From Methanocorpusculaceae archaeon UBA456 (GTDB lineage: Archaea; Halobacteriota; Methanomicrobia; Methanomicrobiales; Methanocorpusculaceae): a stretch of DNA of 12,765 nucleotides. The position numbers were made by a program, and so were the translations under genes. This document shows positions 6,867 through 12,765 of this stretch, piece after piece (position 1 is the first letter of the stretch; every line of letters begins with the position of its first letter). Below the pieces are notes generated by a model. It had not been told where the DNA came from, ran no database searches, and saw nothing but the letters and a program-made list of their open reading frames with translations. Location of the stretch: assembly GCA_002496395.1 (NCBI GenBank), contig DAJQ01000016.1:16227-28991 (forward strand). Direction: 5' to 3'.

Positions 6867-8048
6867 ATGGACGAATCCCTCATCGACAACCCATGTAATG
6901 ACTCGACACTTCAGTCACAGCAGTTGAAAGAGCTGTATGAAACGCTGGTCGAGCTTCGCGAGAAACTGGAAGTACAGCAGAGAGAAGTAACAAAGCTCCG
7001 TGAGGAGAACATCCAGTTGAAGCGTGAAAACACGCAGTTAAAACGGCTTCCACTCTTTGTTGCAGTTGTTATCGAGAAGTTGCCAGGTGGTGAGGTCTAC
7101 CTTCGTCAGCAGGGTAACAATCAGGAGTATATCACCCATGCCGGAGATGACATCTATCCCCTTCTGAAGGCAGGTTCAAAAGTCGCCGTGAATAATGCGC
7201 TCTCCATCGTGAAGGTCGTCGGAACAACCTTCGACTCCCGTGTCAGGGTGATGGAGCTTGAATTATCACCAACACAGACCTTTGGTGAGATCGGCGGCCT
7301 GACCGATGAGATCGAGGAGGTGCGGGAGGCTGTGGAATATCCGCTCACCCGGCCCGAGGTCTTCAAACGTCTGGGTGTTGAGCCTCCAAAGGGAATCCTC
7401 CTCCATGGGCCCCCGGGAACCGGAAAGACCCTGATCGCAAAGGCAATAGCCCATAATGCAAATGCCACCTTCATCAGGATGTCAGGGAGTGAGCTTGTCC
7501 ATAAGTTCATCGGGGAAGGCGCACAGCTTGTCCGTGAACTCTTCCAGCTTGCTCGTGAGAAGGCGCCCGCCATCGTCTTCATCGATGAGATCGATGCTGT
7601 CGGCAGTACCAGGACCCATGACGGGACATCGGGATCTGCCGAGGTACAGCGTACCCTGATGCAGCTGCTTGCCGAGATGGATGGCTTCGACAATCGTGGC
7701 GAGATCAGGATCATGGCCGCAACAAACCGGCCTGACATGCTGGATCCTGCCCTCCTCCGTCCCGGAAGGTTCGATCGGCTGATTGAGATCCCATTCCCTG
7801 ATGGATCCGCACGCCGGGAGATCCTGAAGATCCATGCAAAGAATCTCAGCCTTTCAGATGTCAATCTCGATTCAATTGCTGATCTCACCGAGGGTTCAAC
7901 CGGTGCAGAACTTGAGGCAATATGTCGCGAAGCGGGAATGATCGCAGTCAGGCAGAATGCGAATTCGGTTGCAATGCCACACTTCGAGGCGGCAGTTGAG
8001 AAAGTCAGGCATAAGCAGGTCGAACCGGACACACGCATGTACCTGTAA
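6867..8048 (+). CDS. pan: Proteasome-activating nucleotidase, first paralogue (PAN1)
   Basis: A 393-aa AAA+ ATPase. It has an N-terminal coiled coil (about 15-60) with heptad spacing, an OB domain (about 62-130), and an AAA+ module with Walker A GPPGTGKT (181-188), Walker B IVFIDEID (236-243) and an SRH arginine finger in LLRPGRFDR (296-304). The chain ends in Met-Tyr-Leu, a valid HbYX motif for docking on the 20S alpha ring and opening its gate. The pore-1 loop reads Lys-Phe-Ile-Gly (213-216), with Phe in place of the usual Tyr. Hexamers unfold substrates for the 20S proteasome. The N-terminal coil is short and rich in Gln/Glu/Lys, unlike that of the second PAN at 8541-9785. The gene is followed after 15 nt by a small co-directional gene and probably shares its transcript. 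Confidence 0.95.
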   Translation: MDESLIDNPCNDSTLQSQQLKELYETLVELREKLEVQQREVTKLREENIQLKRENTQLKRLPLFVAVVIEKLPGGEVYLRQQGNNQEYITHAGDDIYPLLKAGSKVAVNNALSIVKVVGTTFDSRVRVMELELSPTQTFGEIGGLTDEIEEVREAVEYPLTRPEVFKRLGVEPPKGILLHGPPGTGKTLIAKAIAHNANATFIRMSGSELVHKFIGEGAQLVRELFQLAREKAPAIVFIDEIDAVGSTRTHDGTSGSAEVQRTLMQLLAEMDGFDNRGEIRIMAATNRPDMLDPALLRPGRFDRLIEIPFPDGSARREILKIHAKNLSLSDVNLDSIADLTEGSTGAELEAICREAGMIAVRQNANSVAMPHFEAAVEKVRHKQVEPDTRMYL

Positions 8049-8063
8049 CATGGGGTCGCCTCT

Positions 8064-8537
8064 ATGCGGGTTATCTTCATCCCAAAGCCCGGCATCGACC
8101 TCTATCAAACTTTTCTTCAATCTGAGACGAGCAGGCTGATCCTCAGGTTTTATGCACCAAAACGCTACCCCGGTGGCGGGGTTGAGGTACCTGTTGCAAC
8201 ACTTGGATCAGGGCTTTCACTTGCATCAGAGCTTCGTTGGTATATCAGACGGTACACACGGGATTTTCTGATGAAAAACGGTGATGGCCAGATACTCTCT
8301 CTCAAGCTTGCAAAAGAGATCTATGATCGGAATCTCCCCTACCCGGGAGACGACTGGGAATTTTCCTATCTCTGCAGGATAGCAGGAGTTGAGGGGATCA
8401 TCACCCTCCCGGTTCTCTGTATCGGAGATGAGGCGGGGAAAGAGGGAGAGATGCCTGAGTTTTCTGATGCATCATCTGGTGATACAGAGTCTGAGATCCC
8501 TTGCGCTCCGGATGAAAAAGAGGAAGAAATGAGGTGA
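8064..8537 (+). CDS. Small conserved archaeal protein with acidic tail (resembles DUF5804)
   Basis: A 157-aa protein of unknown function. Residues 1-70 form the conserved part: MRVIFIPKPGIDLYQTFL, then ETSRLILRFYAPK, then VATLGSGLSLASELRWYIRRYTRDFL. The pattern (R-V start, ETSR, LG-x-x-x-SL, L-x-WY-x-x-RY) resembles the DUF5804 family known from haloarchaea and methanogens; this is from memory and not certain. A second part (about 78-122) predicts mixed alpha/beta. The last 35 or so residues are acidic, low complexity and probably disordered (DASSGDTESEIP, then DEKEEEMR). No signal peptide, membrane helix or metal motif is seen. It starts 15 nt after PAN1, so co-transcription is likely. The stop lies 3 nt from the stop of the convergent second PAN. 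A role as a PAN partner is only an inference from context. Confidence 0.8.
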   Translation: MRVIFIPKPGIDLYQTFLQSETSRLILRFYAPKRYPGGGVEVPVATLGSGLSLASELRWYIRRYTRDFLMKNGDGQILSLKLAKEIYDRNLPYPGDDWEFSYLCRIAGVEGIITLPVLCIGDEAGKEGEMPEFSDASSGDTESEIPCAPDEKEEEMR

Positions 8538-8540
8538 CGC

Positions 8541-9785
8541 TCAGGCAAACATTGTTCCTGTGCCGGAAGAGTATGTCATCCGGTTCCGCTCGAAATCCAG
8601 CGTAACCTTCCGTGCCGCCTTCTCAAAGTCAGCCTGGGTAACAGAAGTCCTCTCCTCGCGAATTGCGCACATGCCTGCTTCCATGCAGATGGCGGCAAGA
8701 TCAGCACCATTCTTCCCTTCGGTGATCCCGGCGACCTTTTTCAGATCAACGTCATCTGCGAGAGTGATCCGTTTGGTATGGATCCTGAGGATAGAGAGCC
8801 GACCCTCCACGTCAGGGAGCGGTATCTCGATGATCCGATCAAAGCGGCCTGGACGGAGGAGTGCCATGTCAAGGATATCGATCCTGTTTGTTGCCCCGAT
8901 GATCTTGACATCACCCCGTGACTCAAAGCCATCCATCCCTGCCAGGAGCTGCATAAGCGTCCGATGAACCTCCCGATCACCGGAGGAGGTCTCCTGTCCA
9001 CGTGATGCACCGATTGCATCGATCTCATCGATGAAGATGATGGACGGGGCATTCTTCTTTGCATTCTCAAAGAGCTCGCGGACAAGACGTGCTCCCTCAC
9101 CAATATACTTCTGGACAAGTTCTGATCCAACCACCCGGAGGAAGGTTGCCTCGGTCTCATGGGCAACAGCCCGTGCAAGCAGGGTCTTTCCGGTCCCCGG
9201 CGGCCCATGAAGCAGAATTCCTTTTGGAGGAAGAATGCCGACCCGCTCAAAGAGATGAGGCTTCTTCAACGGGAGCTCGATCGCTTCCCGCAATTCGGCA
9301 ACCTGCCGCTGGAGACCGCCGATATCGCTGTAGCTCTCGCCAGGACGGCTTTCCACCTCCATACCATAGACCTGGGCATCATAGGCAGATGGGAGCACCT
9401 CGACAATTGCCAGTGTCTGCTGGTTCATTGTACACCTGACACCAGGTTTCAGATCCTCGGCATTGATGAACTGTGATGTGCGCACAAGGAATTTGGGACC
9501 TGCACTGCTCCTCACAACAACACGGGTGTTGTCAATGACATCGGCAATTGTTCCGACGATCAGAGGCGGACTCCTCATCTGCTCGATTTCTGACCGTAGT
9601 TTACGGACCTCACGTTCATACCTCACCTTCTGGGTCTCGAGGTACTGGCGATCGGTCTTCGACTGCCGGAGTTCCTCTCGCAACTCCTGGTTCCGGCCCT
9701 CAAGCTCGGTAAGACGCTCAAGCACCATCCGGTACGAATCGTCAGGATGGAATGGATCGTCAGGGGTGCGGGATTTAACGGCCAT
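8541..9785 (-). CDS. pan: Proteasome-activating nucleotidase, second paralogue (PAN2)
   Basis: A 414-aa protein with a longer, more canonical N-terminal coiled coil (about 17-70) and the PP linker (SPPLIVGT at 72-79) before the OB domain (about 74-140). The AAA+ module has Walker A GPPGTGKT (194-201), pore-1 loop Lys-Tyr-Ile-Gly (226-229), Walker B IIFIDEID (249-256), and SRH with LLRPGRFDR. The C-terminus is Met-Phe-Ala, an HbYX variant with Phe in place of Tyr; the tail TYSSGTGTMFA is flexible. By pore loop and linker this is the canonical PAN, and the copy at 6867-8048 the divergent one. The start at 9785 has only a weak purine stretch (GAAGAG) before it. The gene is divergent from the MBF1 gene and convergent with the small acidic-tailed gene. 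Confidence 0.95.
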   Translation of the reverse strand: MAVKSRTPDDPFHPDDSYRMVLERLTELEGRNQELREELRQSKTDRQYLETQKVRYEREVRKLRSEIEQMRSPPLIVGTIADVIDNTRVVVRSSAGPKFLVRTSQFINAEDLKPGVRCTMNQQTLAIVEVLPSAYDAQVYGMEVESRPGESYSDIGGLQRQVAELREAIELPLKKPHLFERVGILPPKGILLHGPPGTGKTLLARAVAHETEATFLRVVGSELVQKYIGEGARLVRELFENAKKNAPSIIFIDEIDAIGASRGQETSSGDREVHRTLMQLLAGMDGFESRGDVKIIGATNRIDILDMALLRPGRFDRIIEIPLPDVEGRLSILRIHTKRITLADDVDLKKVAGITEGKNGADLAAICMEAGMCAIREERTSVTQADFEKAARKVTLDFERNRMTYSSGTGTMFA

Positions 9786-9839
9786 AACTCTTCAAATAGA
9801 TATATAGGAAAAAAAGTTATAAAGTTGTTTGGGATATGT
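9786..9839. promoter_or_regulatory. Interleaved divergent promoters, PAN2 / MBF1
   Basis: Only 54 nt separate the two starts. Two TATA-like boxes are visible: GATATATA at 9799-9806 and TTATAA at 9817-9822. Placed about 25 nt upstream of transcription starts, the left box suits the plus-strand MBF1 gene (start near 9828) and the right one the minus-strand PAN2 gene (start near 9795). The two core promoters therefore face each other across overlapping sequence, and binding at one could exclude the other. Leaders would be about 10 nt with weak or no Shine-Dalgarno. Confidence 0.5.
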
Positions 9840-10361
9840 ATGCAACCACAACACTGTGAAGCCTGTGGAGAGCTTATCAAAGGACGATCAAAGATTGTAC
9901 GGATTGAAGGATCACAGCCGATGAAGGTCTGCGAACGGTGCGCACGGCATGGAACGGAGGTGCAGGTCCAGACAGGGGCGCGGCCGTCATATGCCAGGGC
10001 AGGAGGGAAGCCAGTGACTTCTTCCGGCCGGGGCGCCACCCCTCCAGCCCGTCGAAGGCGCGACGTCTTCGATCTCATCGGCGGCGATATCGTTGAGGAT
10101 TATGCCGATCGGATACGTGACGCACGGCTTGAAAAAGGGATGAGCCAGAAGGATCTTGCCCTTGAGCTGAAAGAGAAAGAGCACTTGATCAAGAAGATCG
10201 AGAACGGCGATCTGATCCCGGAGGATTCTGTCCGGAAGAAGCTTGAAGCAGCGCTTGATATTCGCCTGATTGAGTCGGATGGTATGCCGGATGACAGCGG
10301 CGGACATGTAGAGACGAGTGGGACAACCCTCGGCGATGTCATCCAGATCAAGAGGAAGTGA
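9840..10361 (+). CDS. Multiprotein bridging factor 1 (MBF1)-like transcription factor
   Basis: A 173-aa protein with an N-terminal zinc ribbon (Cys6-x2-Cys9, Cys31-x2-Cys34), a Pro/Gly/Arg-rich linker (about 45-75) and a cro-type helix-turn-helix (about 88-142; RIRDARLEKGMSQKDLA, then KEHLIKKIENG). It ends in the characteristic archaeal MBF1 segment TTLGDVIQIKRK. In archaea the protein associates with the transcription or translation apparatus; its precise role is not settled. I chose ATG 9840 because the zinc ribbon begins right after it, and because upstream in-frame codons would extend the protein into the PAN2 coding region and the promoter. It is followed by tpiA with a single nucleotide between TGA and ATG, so the two form an operon. 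Confidence 0.93.
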   Translation: MQPQHCEACGELIKGRSKIVRIEGSQPMKVCERCARHGTEVQVQTGARPSYARAGGKPVTSSGRGATPPARRRRDVFDLIGGDIVEDYADRIRDARLEKGMSQKDLALELKEKEHLIKKIENGDLIPEDSVRKKLEAALDIRLIESDGMPDDSGGHVETSGTTLGDVIQIKRK

Positions 10362-10362
10362 G

Positions 10363-11031
10363 ATGAGCTCGCCATTCATTCTCATCAACTTCAAGACATA
10401 CCGGGAAGGAACCGGGTATGGCGCTGATCGTATTGCACGGGCGGCACAGGCGGTGATGGAAGATACGGGCATAACAATCGGCATTGCCCCTTCATATACC
10501 GACCTGCGGAAGATGGCAAAGCATTTTTCGATTCCCATCTTCGCCCAGCATATCGACGGTGTCGGAGCAGGAGGCTATACCGGACATACTCCTGCGTATA
10601 TGATGAAGATAGAGGGTGCTGCCGGATCTCTCATCAACCACTCAGAGCGGCGGCTGACACTTGCTGATATTGAAGCCTCGCTCACTGCCGCAGAGGCAGA
10701 GGGATTGACGTCAGTTATCTGCACAAACAATATCAGGACAACAGCTGCTGCCGCCGCACTCGGGCCGGAGTATGTTGCGATCGAGCCCCCTGAGCTGATT
10801 GGATCGGGGATTTCGGTTGCACAGGCGGATCCTGAGATCATCGCCGGATCCGTGAAGGCTGCTTTGAAACAGAATAGTGAGGTGAAGGTACTGGCAGGTG
10901 CCGGGATCCAGTCCGGGGACTGCGTCAGGATATCCCTTGATCTCGGGTGTTCAGGTGTCCTGCTCGCCTCCAGCGTGGTAAAAGCAGACGATCCCGAGAC
11001 GGTGCTCCGGGATCTCGTCTCAAAGATCTAA
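10363..11031 (+). CDS. tpiA: Triosephosphate isomerase, archaeal short type
   Basis: A 222-aa protein, the usual length for tetrameric archaeal TIM, shorter than the roughly 250 aa of bacterial and eukaryotic enzymes. Catalytic residues are visible: Asn9 and Lys11 in INFKTY, His93 in INHSERR, and Glu141 in YVAIEPPELIGSG. Phosphate-binding loops are GAGIQSGD (179-186) and GVLLASSVVKADDP (198-211). It interconverts glyceraldehyde-3-phosphate and dihydroxyacetone phosphate in gluconeogenesis/glycolysis. The start follows the MBF1 stop by 1 nt; an in-frame ATG upstream at 10318 lies inside the MBF1 gene and would add non-conserved residues. Its stop lies 1 nt from the stop of the convergent HTH-CBS gene, so there is no separate terminator space. 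Confidence 0.97.
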   Translation: MSSPFILINFKTYREGTGYGADRIARAAQAVMEDTGITIGIAPSYTDLRKMAKHFSIPIFAQHIDGVGAGGYTGHTPAYMMKIEGAAGSLINHSERRLTLADIEASLTAAEAEGLTSVICTNNIRTTAAAAALGPEYVAIEPPELIGSGISVAQADPEIIAGSVKAALKQNSEVKVLAGAGIQSGDCVRISLDLGCSGVLLASSVVKADDPETVLRDLVSKI

Positions 11032-11032
11032 A

Positions 11033-11590
11033 CTATTCAACGATTAACGAGATAAGGTCATGTTTTGTAATGACCCCCTCAACACGCCCTTCTTTCATCA
11101 CCAGCACCGCATGGTGCTGTTCTAAAATACCGACGACCGTTTCTATCTCGATTCCCGGGGGAACAGTCGGGAAACTGGATTCCATATAATCCCTGACTGT
11201 TGGATGATGTCCTTTCTGGTGCTTCTGCTCGGCAATGGCTGTGAGAATAGCAGATTCTGATATACAGCCAACCGGAACCCCATCCTGAAGAACAGGGAGC
11301 TGGGAGAAGGCCATTCTGTCCATCTTCTCAACTGCCGAGAGAATAGAGTCATCCGGTGAGACACTCTCGACCGGGGAGTGCATCAGGCTTGAAGCTCGTA
11401 CAACAGGCACTTCAGCAGATGTAATAACATCAACAATCCGCCGGAGGGTGCTGACACGGGGGTCAACCGATCCCCGCTCGATACGTGCCACCATCGACTG
11501 GCTGATACCGGATCTCCGGGCAAGTTCAGCCTGAGTCATCCCTATACGGCGCCGTGCAGATCGGATCTCATCTGCGCCAGGAATATGCAT
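11033..11590 (-). CDS. XRE-type HTH regulator with two CBS domains
   Basis: A 185-aa protein with a cro/C1-type helix-turn-helix (about 7-58; EIRSARRRIGMTQAELARRS, then SQSMVARIERG). Two CBS domains follow: CBS1 at about 68-120 (LMHSPVESVSPDDSI, then QLPVLQDGVPVGCIS) and CBS2 at about 132-184 (VRDYMESSFPTVPPG, then HAVLVMKEGRVEGVITKHDL). CBS pairs usually bind adenine nucleotides or S-adenosylmethionine, so this is probably a transcription regulator responsive to energy or methyl status. I chose the ATG at 11590 because a GTGAG stretch lies about 7 nt upstream and the family's N-terminus resembles M-x-IP-x-x-DEIR. The ATG at 11608 would add six residues and cannot be excluded. The gene is downstream of RNase P RNA on the same strand and convergent with tpiA with a 1-nt gap. 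Confidence 0.9.
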   Translation of the reverse strand: MHIPGADEIRSARRRIGMTQAELARRSGISQSMVARIERGSVDPRVSTLRRIVDVITSAEVPVVRASSLMHSPVESVSPDDSILSAVEKMDRMAFSQLPVLQDGVPVGCISESAILTAIAEQKHQKGHHPTVRDYMESSFPTVPPGIEIETVVGILEQHHAVLVMKEGRVEGVITKHDLISLIVE

Positions 11591-11613
11591 ACAATTACTC
11601 ACAGTCATATATG

Positions 11614-11619
11614 AAAAAA
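11614..11619 (-). terminator. T6 tract downstream of RNase P RNA
   Basis: On the minus strand a run of six T lies about 15 nt after the 3' end of the RNase P RNA, in the pattern GCTTTTTTCAT. Oligo-T tracts terminate archaeal RNA polymerase. The same AT-rich stretch (about 11606-11619, with CATATATG) may also act as TATA region for the downstream HTH-CBS gene. Confidence 0.55.
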
Positions 11620-11633
11620 GCTGCCCTGATAAT

Positions 11634-11987
11634 GATGAGTGGGAGGAGTAAGCCCCCTTCTGTTCATTGCGGCATTCAGCTAAGCGCCGTACCCGGGCGG
11701 GATCCGGGCATCCCTTCTGCCCTGTTTGGCTTGCACCCGCAGGGATTCACCGTTCCATCGATCCCTGCCGATACGCTCAACGAGTTGCACTGCAGTATGC
11801 AGAGTATCGCACCACCGGAGACCGGAGGTGCTCGATCGTTTCATTGCTGGCGGCAGGACGTGTCGTTTCTGTGTCATTGCCATGACTCTCGCCATCCCCG
11901 ATTGACCGGGGCTGCGCGCCCGGAGGGTGGGGGGACTTTCCTCAGCAGCCCGAAAGGGCCACCGTCAGCCGCACTCTCCCTCTCATC
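11634..11987 (-). ncRNA. rnpB: RNase P RNA (archaeal)
   Basis: About 354 nt on the minus strand form the catalytic RNA of RNase P, which removes 5' leaders from pre-tRNA. The universal 5' core GAGGAAAGTCC (complement of 11933-11943) is present. So is the AACGGTGAATCCC core with GGGTGCAAGCCAAA beside it (complement of about 11727-11754). The 3' conserved GAACAGAAGGGGGCTTAC lies at the complement of 11648-11665. The ends pair to form P1: GATGAG with CTCATC and GGGAG with CTCCC around an A-A mismatch, which sets the boundaries at 11987 and 11634. A GCCC-TTTC-GGGC hairpin just upstream of the GAGGAAAGTCC core looks like P3. Boundaries are by pairing, with a few nt of uncertainty. Open frames on either strand here are not real genes. 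Confidence 0.93.
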
Positions 11988-12101
11988 GCTGTACTATAGG
12001 GCGAAATGCGCTATGTACAGTATAGAATTATCGATGTATACAGAGATTAAACCTCGTATCATGGGAGATAGCATCATCTTCTCCGAAGGTGATTCATTAC
12101 T
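11988..12101. promoter_or_regulatory. Divergent promoter region, RNase P RNA / AMMECR1 gene, with inverted repeats
   Basis: The 114-nt gap contains an inverted repeat CTGTACTATAG (11989-11999) against CTATGTACAG (12011-12020), a near-perfect dyad with one extra base. A third related TATACAG lies at about 12037-12043. On the minus strand the stretch at 12020-12028 (TTCTATACT) is a candidate TATA box, about 26 nt before a start near 11999. On the plus strand a strong GAAGGTGAT Shine-Dalgarno (12085-12093) sits 8 nt before the AMMECR1 ATG at 12102. Confidence 0.45.
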
Positions 12102-12659
12102 ATGATGCTTCTGTCCGAGGAAGACGGGAGGAGCGCAGTCTCCCTCGCAAGAGAGGCCCTCAGGGCGGCGGTGCTGCACGAGAAGTTGGCGCCGCCTCCC
12201 CTTCCACCGGTTTTTTCCGGGAAACGAGGGGTCTTTGTCACCCTGAACAGGGATGGTGAGCTGCGGGGATGTATAGGCATCCCTCTCCCGGTGATGCCGC
12301 TTGGTGAGGCGATCATTGAGGCGGCAGCGTCTGCTGCACTTCAGGATCCACGGTTTAACCCGGTTACACCAGAGGAACTTTCGTTGATTTCGCTTGAGGT
12401 GACGATCCTCAGTGTTCCTGAAGAGATCACTGCTTCCCCTGCCAGCAGGGCAGATGAGGTGGAAGTCGGAAGACACGGTCTTATTGTGAAAGGCAGGGGG
12501 CGATCCGGCCTCCTGCTACCCCAGGTTGCATCCGAATATGGATGGAATGCAGTTGAATTCCTCGATCATACCTGCACAAAAGCAGGACTTCCGCCGGGAT
12601 GCTGGCGGGATGAACAGATATCCGTCCTCAGGTTTGAGGGCCAGATCTTCTCTGAATAA
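12102..12659 (+). CDS. AMMECR1-domain protein (TIGR00296 family)
   Basis: A 185-aa protein with the AMMECR1 signature LRGCIG at 54-59, preceded by GVFVTLNRDGE and followed by the alpha/beta domain containing QDPRFNPVTPEELSLISLEVTIL. The C-terminal part includes GLLLPQVASEYGW and VEFLDHTCTKAGLP, also characteristic. Length matches archaeal homologues such as PH0010. The biochemical function is unknown; the invariant Arg-Gly-Cys-Ile-Gly has been proposed as an active or binding site. No signal peptide is seen. ATG 12102 is preferred over 12105 because the GAAGGTGAT Shine-Dalgarno is better spaced. The stop is followed after 2 nt by tgtA, so the two form an operon. Confidence 0.95.
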   Translation: MMLLSEEDGRSAVSLAREALRAAVLHEKLAPPPLPPVFSGKRGVFVTLNRDGELRGCIGIPLPVMPLGEAIIEAAASAALQDPRFNPVTPEELSLISLEVTILSVPEEITASPASRADEVEVGRHGLIVKGRGRSGLLLPQVASEYGWNAVEFLDHTCTKAGLPPGCWRDEQISVLRFEGQIFSE

Positions 12660-12661
12660 CC

Positions 12662-12765
12662 ATGTCAATACAGTTTGAAATCATGCATAAGGATATTGCC
12701 GGCAGGGTCGGAAGGCTCACCGTCGGCGATAAACGTATCAGAACTCCGGCCCTTCTCCCGGTCAT
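12662..12765 (+). CDS. tgtA: Archaeosine tRNA-guanine transglycosylase (partial, 5' end only)
   Basis: Only the first 34 codons are in the window: MSIQFEIMHKDIAGRVGRL and the following TPALLPV. This is the N-terminal strand and loop of archaeal TGT (usual pattern FEIxxKDxxGRxGxL ... TPALxPV). The enzyme exchanges guanine 15 in the D-loop of tRNA for preQ0, the first step towards archaeosine. The catalytic aspartates and PUA domain lie outside the window. It starts 2 nt after the AMMECR1 stop and has no strong Shine-Dalgarno of its own, which suggests translational coupling. Confidence 0.88.
   Translation, partial: MSIQFEIMHKDIAGRVGRLTVGDKRIRTPALLPV

Noticed and set aside
7154..8095. Open frame of 313 codons antisense to PAN1
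   Set aside because: Ser/Arg-rich, low-complexity translation that mirrors the codon bias of PAN1, whose own frame has all AAA+ motifs. No start signal or recognisable domain.
9747..9839. N-terminal extension of the MBF1 gene to ATG 9747
   Set aside because: It would overlap the PAN2 start and the TATA-like boxes, and the extension is unlike family members, whose zinc ribbon starts near the N-terminus.
9987..10538. Open frame of 183 codons antisense to MBF1 and tpiA
   Set aside because: It crosses two genes with clear domains on the other strand; no motif of its own.
11680..11895. Open frame on the RNase P RNA strand
   Set aside because: It lies wholly inside the structured RNA and has no start signal.
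11554..12105. Open frame of 183 codons on the plus strand across the RNase P region
   Set aside because: It is antisense to the RNase P RNA, whose conserved cores and P1 pairing explain the sequence; the translation looks random.

Overview
The window comes from a methanogenic archaeon, most likely a member of Methanomicrobiales. Evidence for an archaeon: Pelota, RqcH, PAN-type proteasomal ATPases, an MBF1-type regulator with a zinc ribbon, a short (222 aa) archaeal triosephosphate isomerase, the N-terminus of an archaeosine tRNA-guanine transglycosylase and an archaeal RNase P RNA. The narrower placement rests on overall protein character and is an inference. Coding density is very high, with mostly chromosomal housekeeping genes. 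I see no mobile element, CRISPR array, tRNA or integration signature.

Layout, left to right. (1) 1-295 (-) is the 5' part of an EMC6-like membrane protein, divergent from an rqcH-pelA pair (352-3275, +) joined by a 4-bp ATGA overlap. This pair covers ribosome rescue and ribosome-associated quality control. (2) A convergent SlyD-like FKBP prolyl isomerase (3337-4065, -) has a repeat-encoded acidic tail and a hairpin/T-tract terminator at its stop codon. (3) A CYTH-domain protein (4123-4656, +) overlaps at its 3' end a convergent three-gene operon (6822 to 4610, -): DUF126 / phosphomevalonate dehydratase small subunit, a B12-binding-type radical SAM protein, and a calcineurin-like phosphoesterase. 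(4) Two different PAN ATPases (6867-8048, + and 8541-9785, -) converge on a small acidic-tailed protein (8064-8537, +) that probably shares the first PAN's transcript. (5) An MBF1-like regulator and tpiA form a tight operon (9840-11031, +), convergent by 1 nt with an HTH-CBS regulator (11033-11590, -). (6) RNase P RNA (about 11634-11987, -) is divergent from an AMMECR1-family gene and the start of tgtA (12102-12765, +).

The genes share a loose protein quality-control theme: membrane insertion (EMC6-like), stalled-ribosome rescue (Pelota), nascent-chain tagging (RqcH), prolyl isomerisation/chaperoning (FKBP), and proteasomal unfolding (two PANs). Transcription and RNA-processing functions (MBF1, RNase P, TGT) and central metabolism (TPI, mevalonate pathway) are interspersed. 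I do not see a clearly new defence or mobile system. The best leads for new biology are the PAN1/small-protein/PAN2 locus, the proximity of RqcH-Pelota to the PANs, and the operon that ties a mevalonate-pathway subunit to a radical SAM enzyme.
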